Part shown: positions 63,830 through 64,000 of the stretch, in pieces
Layout of the letters: the number at the start of each line of letters is the position of its first letter
Position numbering within the stretch: position 1 is the stretch's first letter
Assembly: GCA_943787745.1 (NCBI GenBank)
Contig: CALSNJ010000003.1
Location: 62,001-126,000, forward strand
DNA from: an uncultured Alphaproteobacteria bacterium
GTDB lineage: Bacteria > Pseudomonadota > Alphaproteobacteria > UBA6615
DNA length: 64,000 nt
Direction of reading: 5' to 3'
Position numbers and translations under genes: made by a program
Notes under the pieces: generated by a model
The model's database searches: none
Seen by the model: only the letters and a program-made list of their open reading frames with translations
What the model was told of the DNA's origin: nothing

Positions 63830-63965
63830 CGCAACGGGGGTCATTCCTGCAAAACCGGGCAGTCCGCGCTATGGCGTTTGCCGGGCATCATTGATCGATT
63901 TGATCTCAGCCAAATGCGGTGGTTGTTCCGCGATATTTGTAACGATTGCAGGGGGGCTGTGTCCC
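63830..63965. promoter_or_regulatory. lnt-metK intergenic leader
   Basis: 136 bp without a gene; the small HTH gene often found here in related genomes is absent. It holds a hairpin: CAAAT/ATTTG and GCGG/CCGC (63911-63919 and 63928-63939, with GAT bulged). A metK leader could carry a SAM-responsive switch, but I do not recognise a known class in it. Confidence 0.35.
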
Positions 63966-64000
63966 GTGTCCAAAGGTAACTATCTTTTCACCAGTGAGTC
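63966..64000 (+). CDS. metK: S-adenosylmethionine synthetase, first codons only
   Basis: Eleven codons of a gene that runs off the window. The GTG at 63966 is followed by SKGNYLFTSES, the conserved MetK N-terminus, and AGGGGGG lies about 10 nt upstream. Position after lnt matches alphaproteobacterial synteny. MetK makes SAM from methionine and ATP. Confidence 0.75.
   Translation, partial: MSKGNYLFTSE

Noticed and set aside
63830-63965. SAM-II or SAM/SAH riboswitch before metK
   Set aside because: I could not match the conserved core of any class from memory; reported only as a structured leader.
1-64000. CRISPR array, prophage, transposase or restriction system
   Set aside because: No spaced direct repeats, integrase, transposase or defence-type domains appear among the supported genes.

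Overview
The window is dense, GC-rich, chromosomal alphaproteobacterial DNA. Gene content and order point to a Rhodospirillales-like organism, an inference from synteny and not from a marker tree. The signs are a MucR/Ros regulator next to a Fur/Mur-type Fur, the block tsaB-rimI-mucR-fur-olsBA-miaB-phoH-ybeY-corC-lnt-metK, the block mutS-MFS-glnD-MFS-murJ-trpS, a pho/pst locus ordered phoR-pstSCAB-phoU-phoB, and CtrA-like TTAA-N7-TTAA sites. I see no insertion sequence, prophage, CRISPR array, rRNA or tRNA gene. Nearly all of the window is core genome.

Layout. 1-3019: an overlapping operon of lipoprotein, OmpR-type regulator and sensor kinase (the kinase is cut by the window edge), divergent from a small GGDEF-like orphan. 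3044-6320: a membrane-anchored adenosine deaminase and an amidohydrolase in one operon, divergent from a VOC/extradiol-dioxygenase-like enzyme, followed by a terminator and two REP-like palindromes. 6558-14340: on the minus strand gshB, a SirB1-family protein, a DolP-like BON lipoprotein, yraN and rsmI, head to head with lpoA; then rph-rdgB-hemW. The rsmI/lpoA/yraN/dolP set matches an enterobacterial neighbourhood. 14533-21794: heat-shock and lysine genes hrcA, grpE, an inserted FkbM methyltransferase, dnaK, dnaJ, dapB. 21791-27820: DUF2244, nth, a bactofilin operon with an unannotated 31-residue membrane peptide and a small lipoprotein, an EI24 membrane protein, a PfkB kinase and a YejA-like binding protein. 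27933-35672: the phosphate operon and its two-component system, with a Pho box before pstS. 35766-49154: malic enzyme, mutS, two MFS proteins, glnD, murJ, trpS. 49164-54131: class III adenylate cyclase, NifU-type scaffold, and three cell-wall enzymes (Bax-like glucosaminidase, polysaccharide deacetylase, D-Ala-D-Ala dipeptidase). 54213-64000: tsaB, rimI, mucR, fur, ornithine-lipid genes olsBA, miaB, phoH, ybeY, corC, lnt and the first codons of metK.

How the genes fit together. Envelope biology is a recurring theme: two related small lipoproteins (one in the sensor operon, one in the bactofilin operon), LpoA and DolP homologues, MurJ, Bax, DdpX, Lnt and ornithine-lipid synthesis. Phosphate sensing is complete in one locus, and a second site with the same architecture as the pstS Pho box (three TGNNAC elements at 11-bp spacing) lies before the orphan gene at 2579.

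The most useful leads are (1) the paralogous lipoprotein pair that links a two-component system to a bactofilin operon, with the overlooked small membrane ORF; (2) the shared triple-repeat operator; and (3) two reading-frame breaks, at the C-terminus of phoR and the N-terminus of corC, which are either assembly errors or real mutations. No single unmistakably novel system is proven by sequence reading alone.
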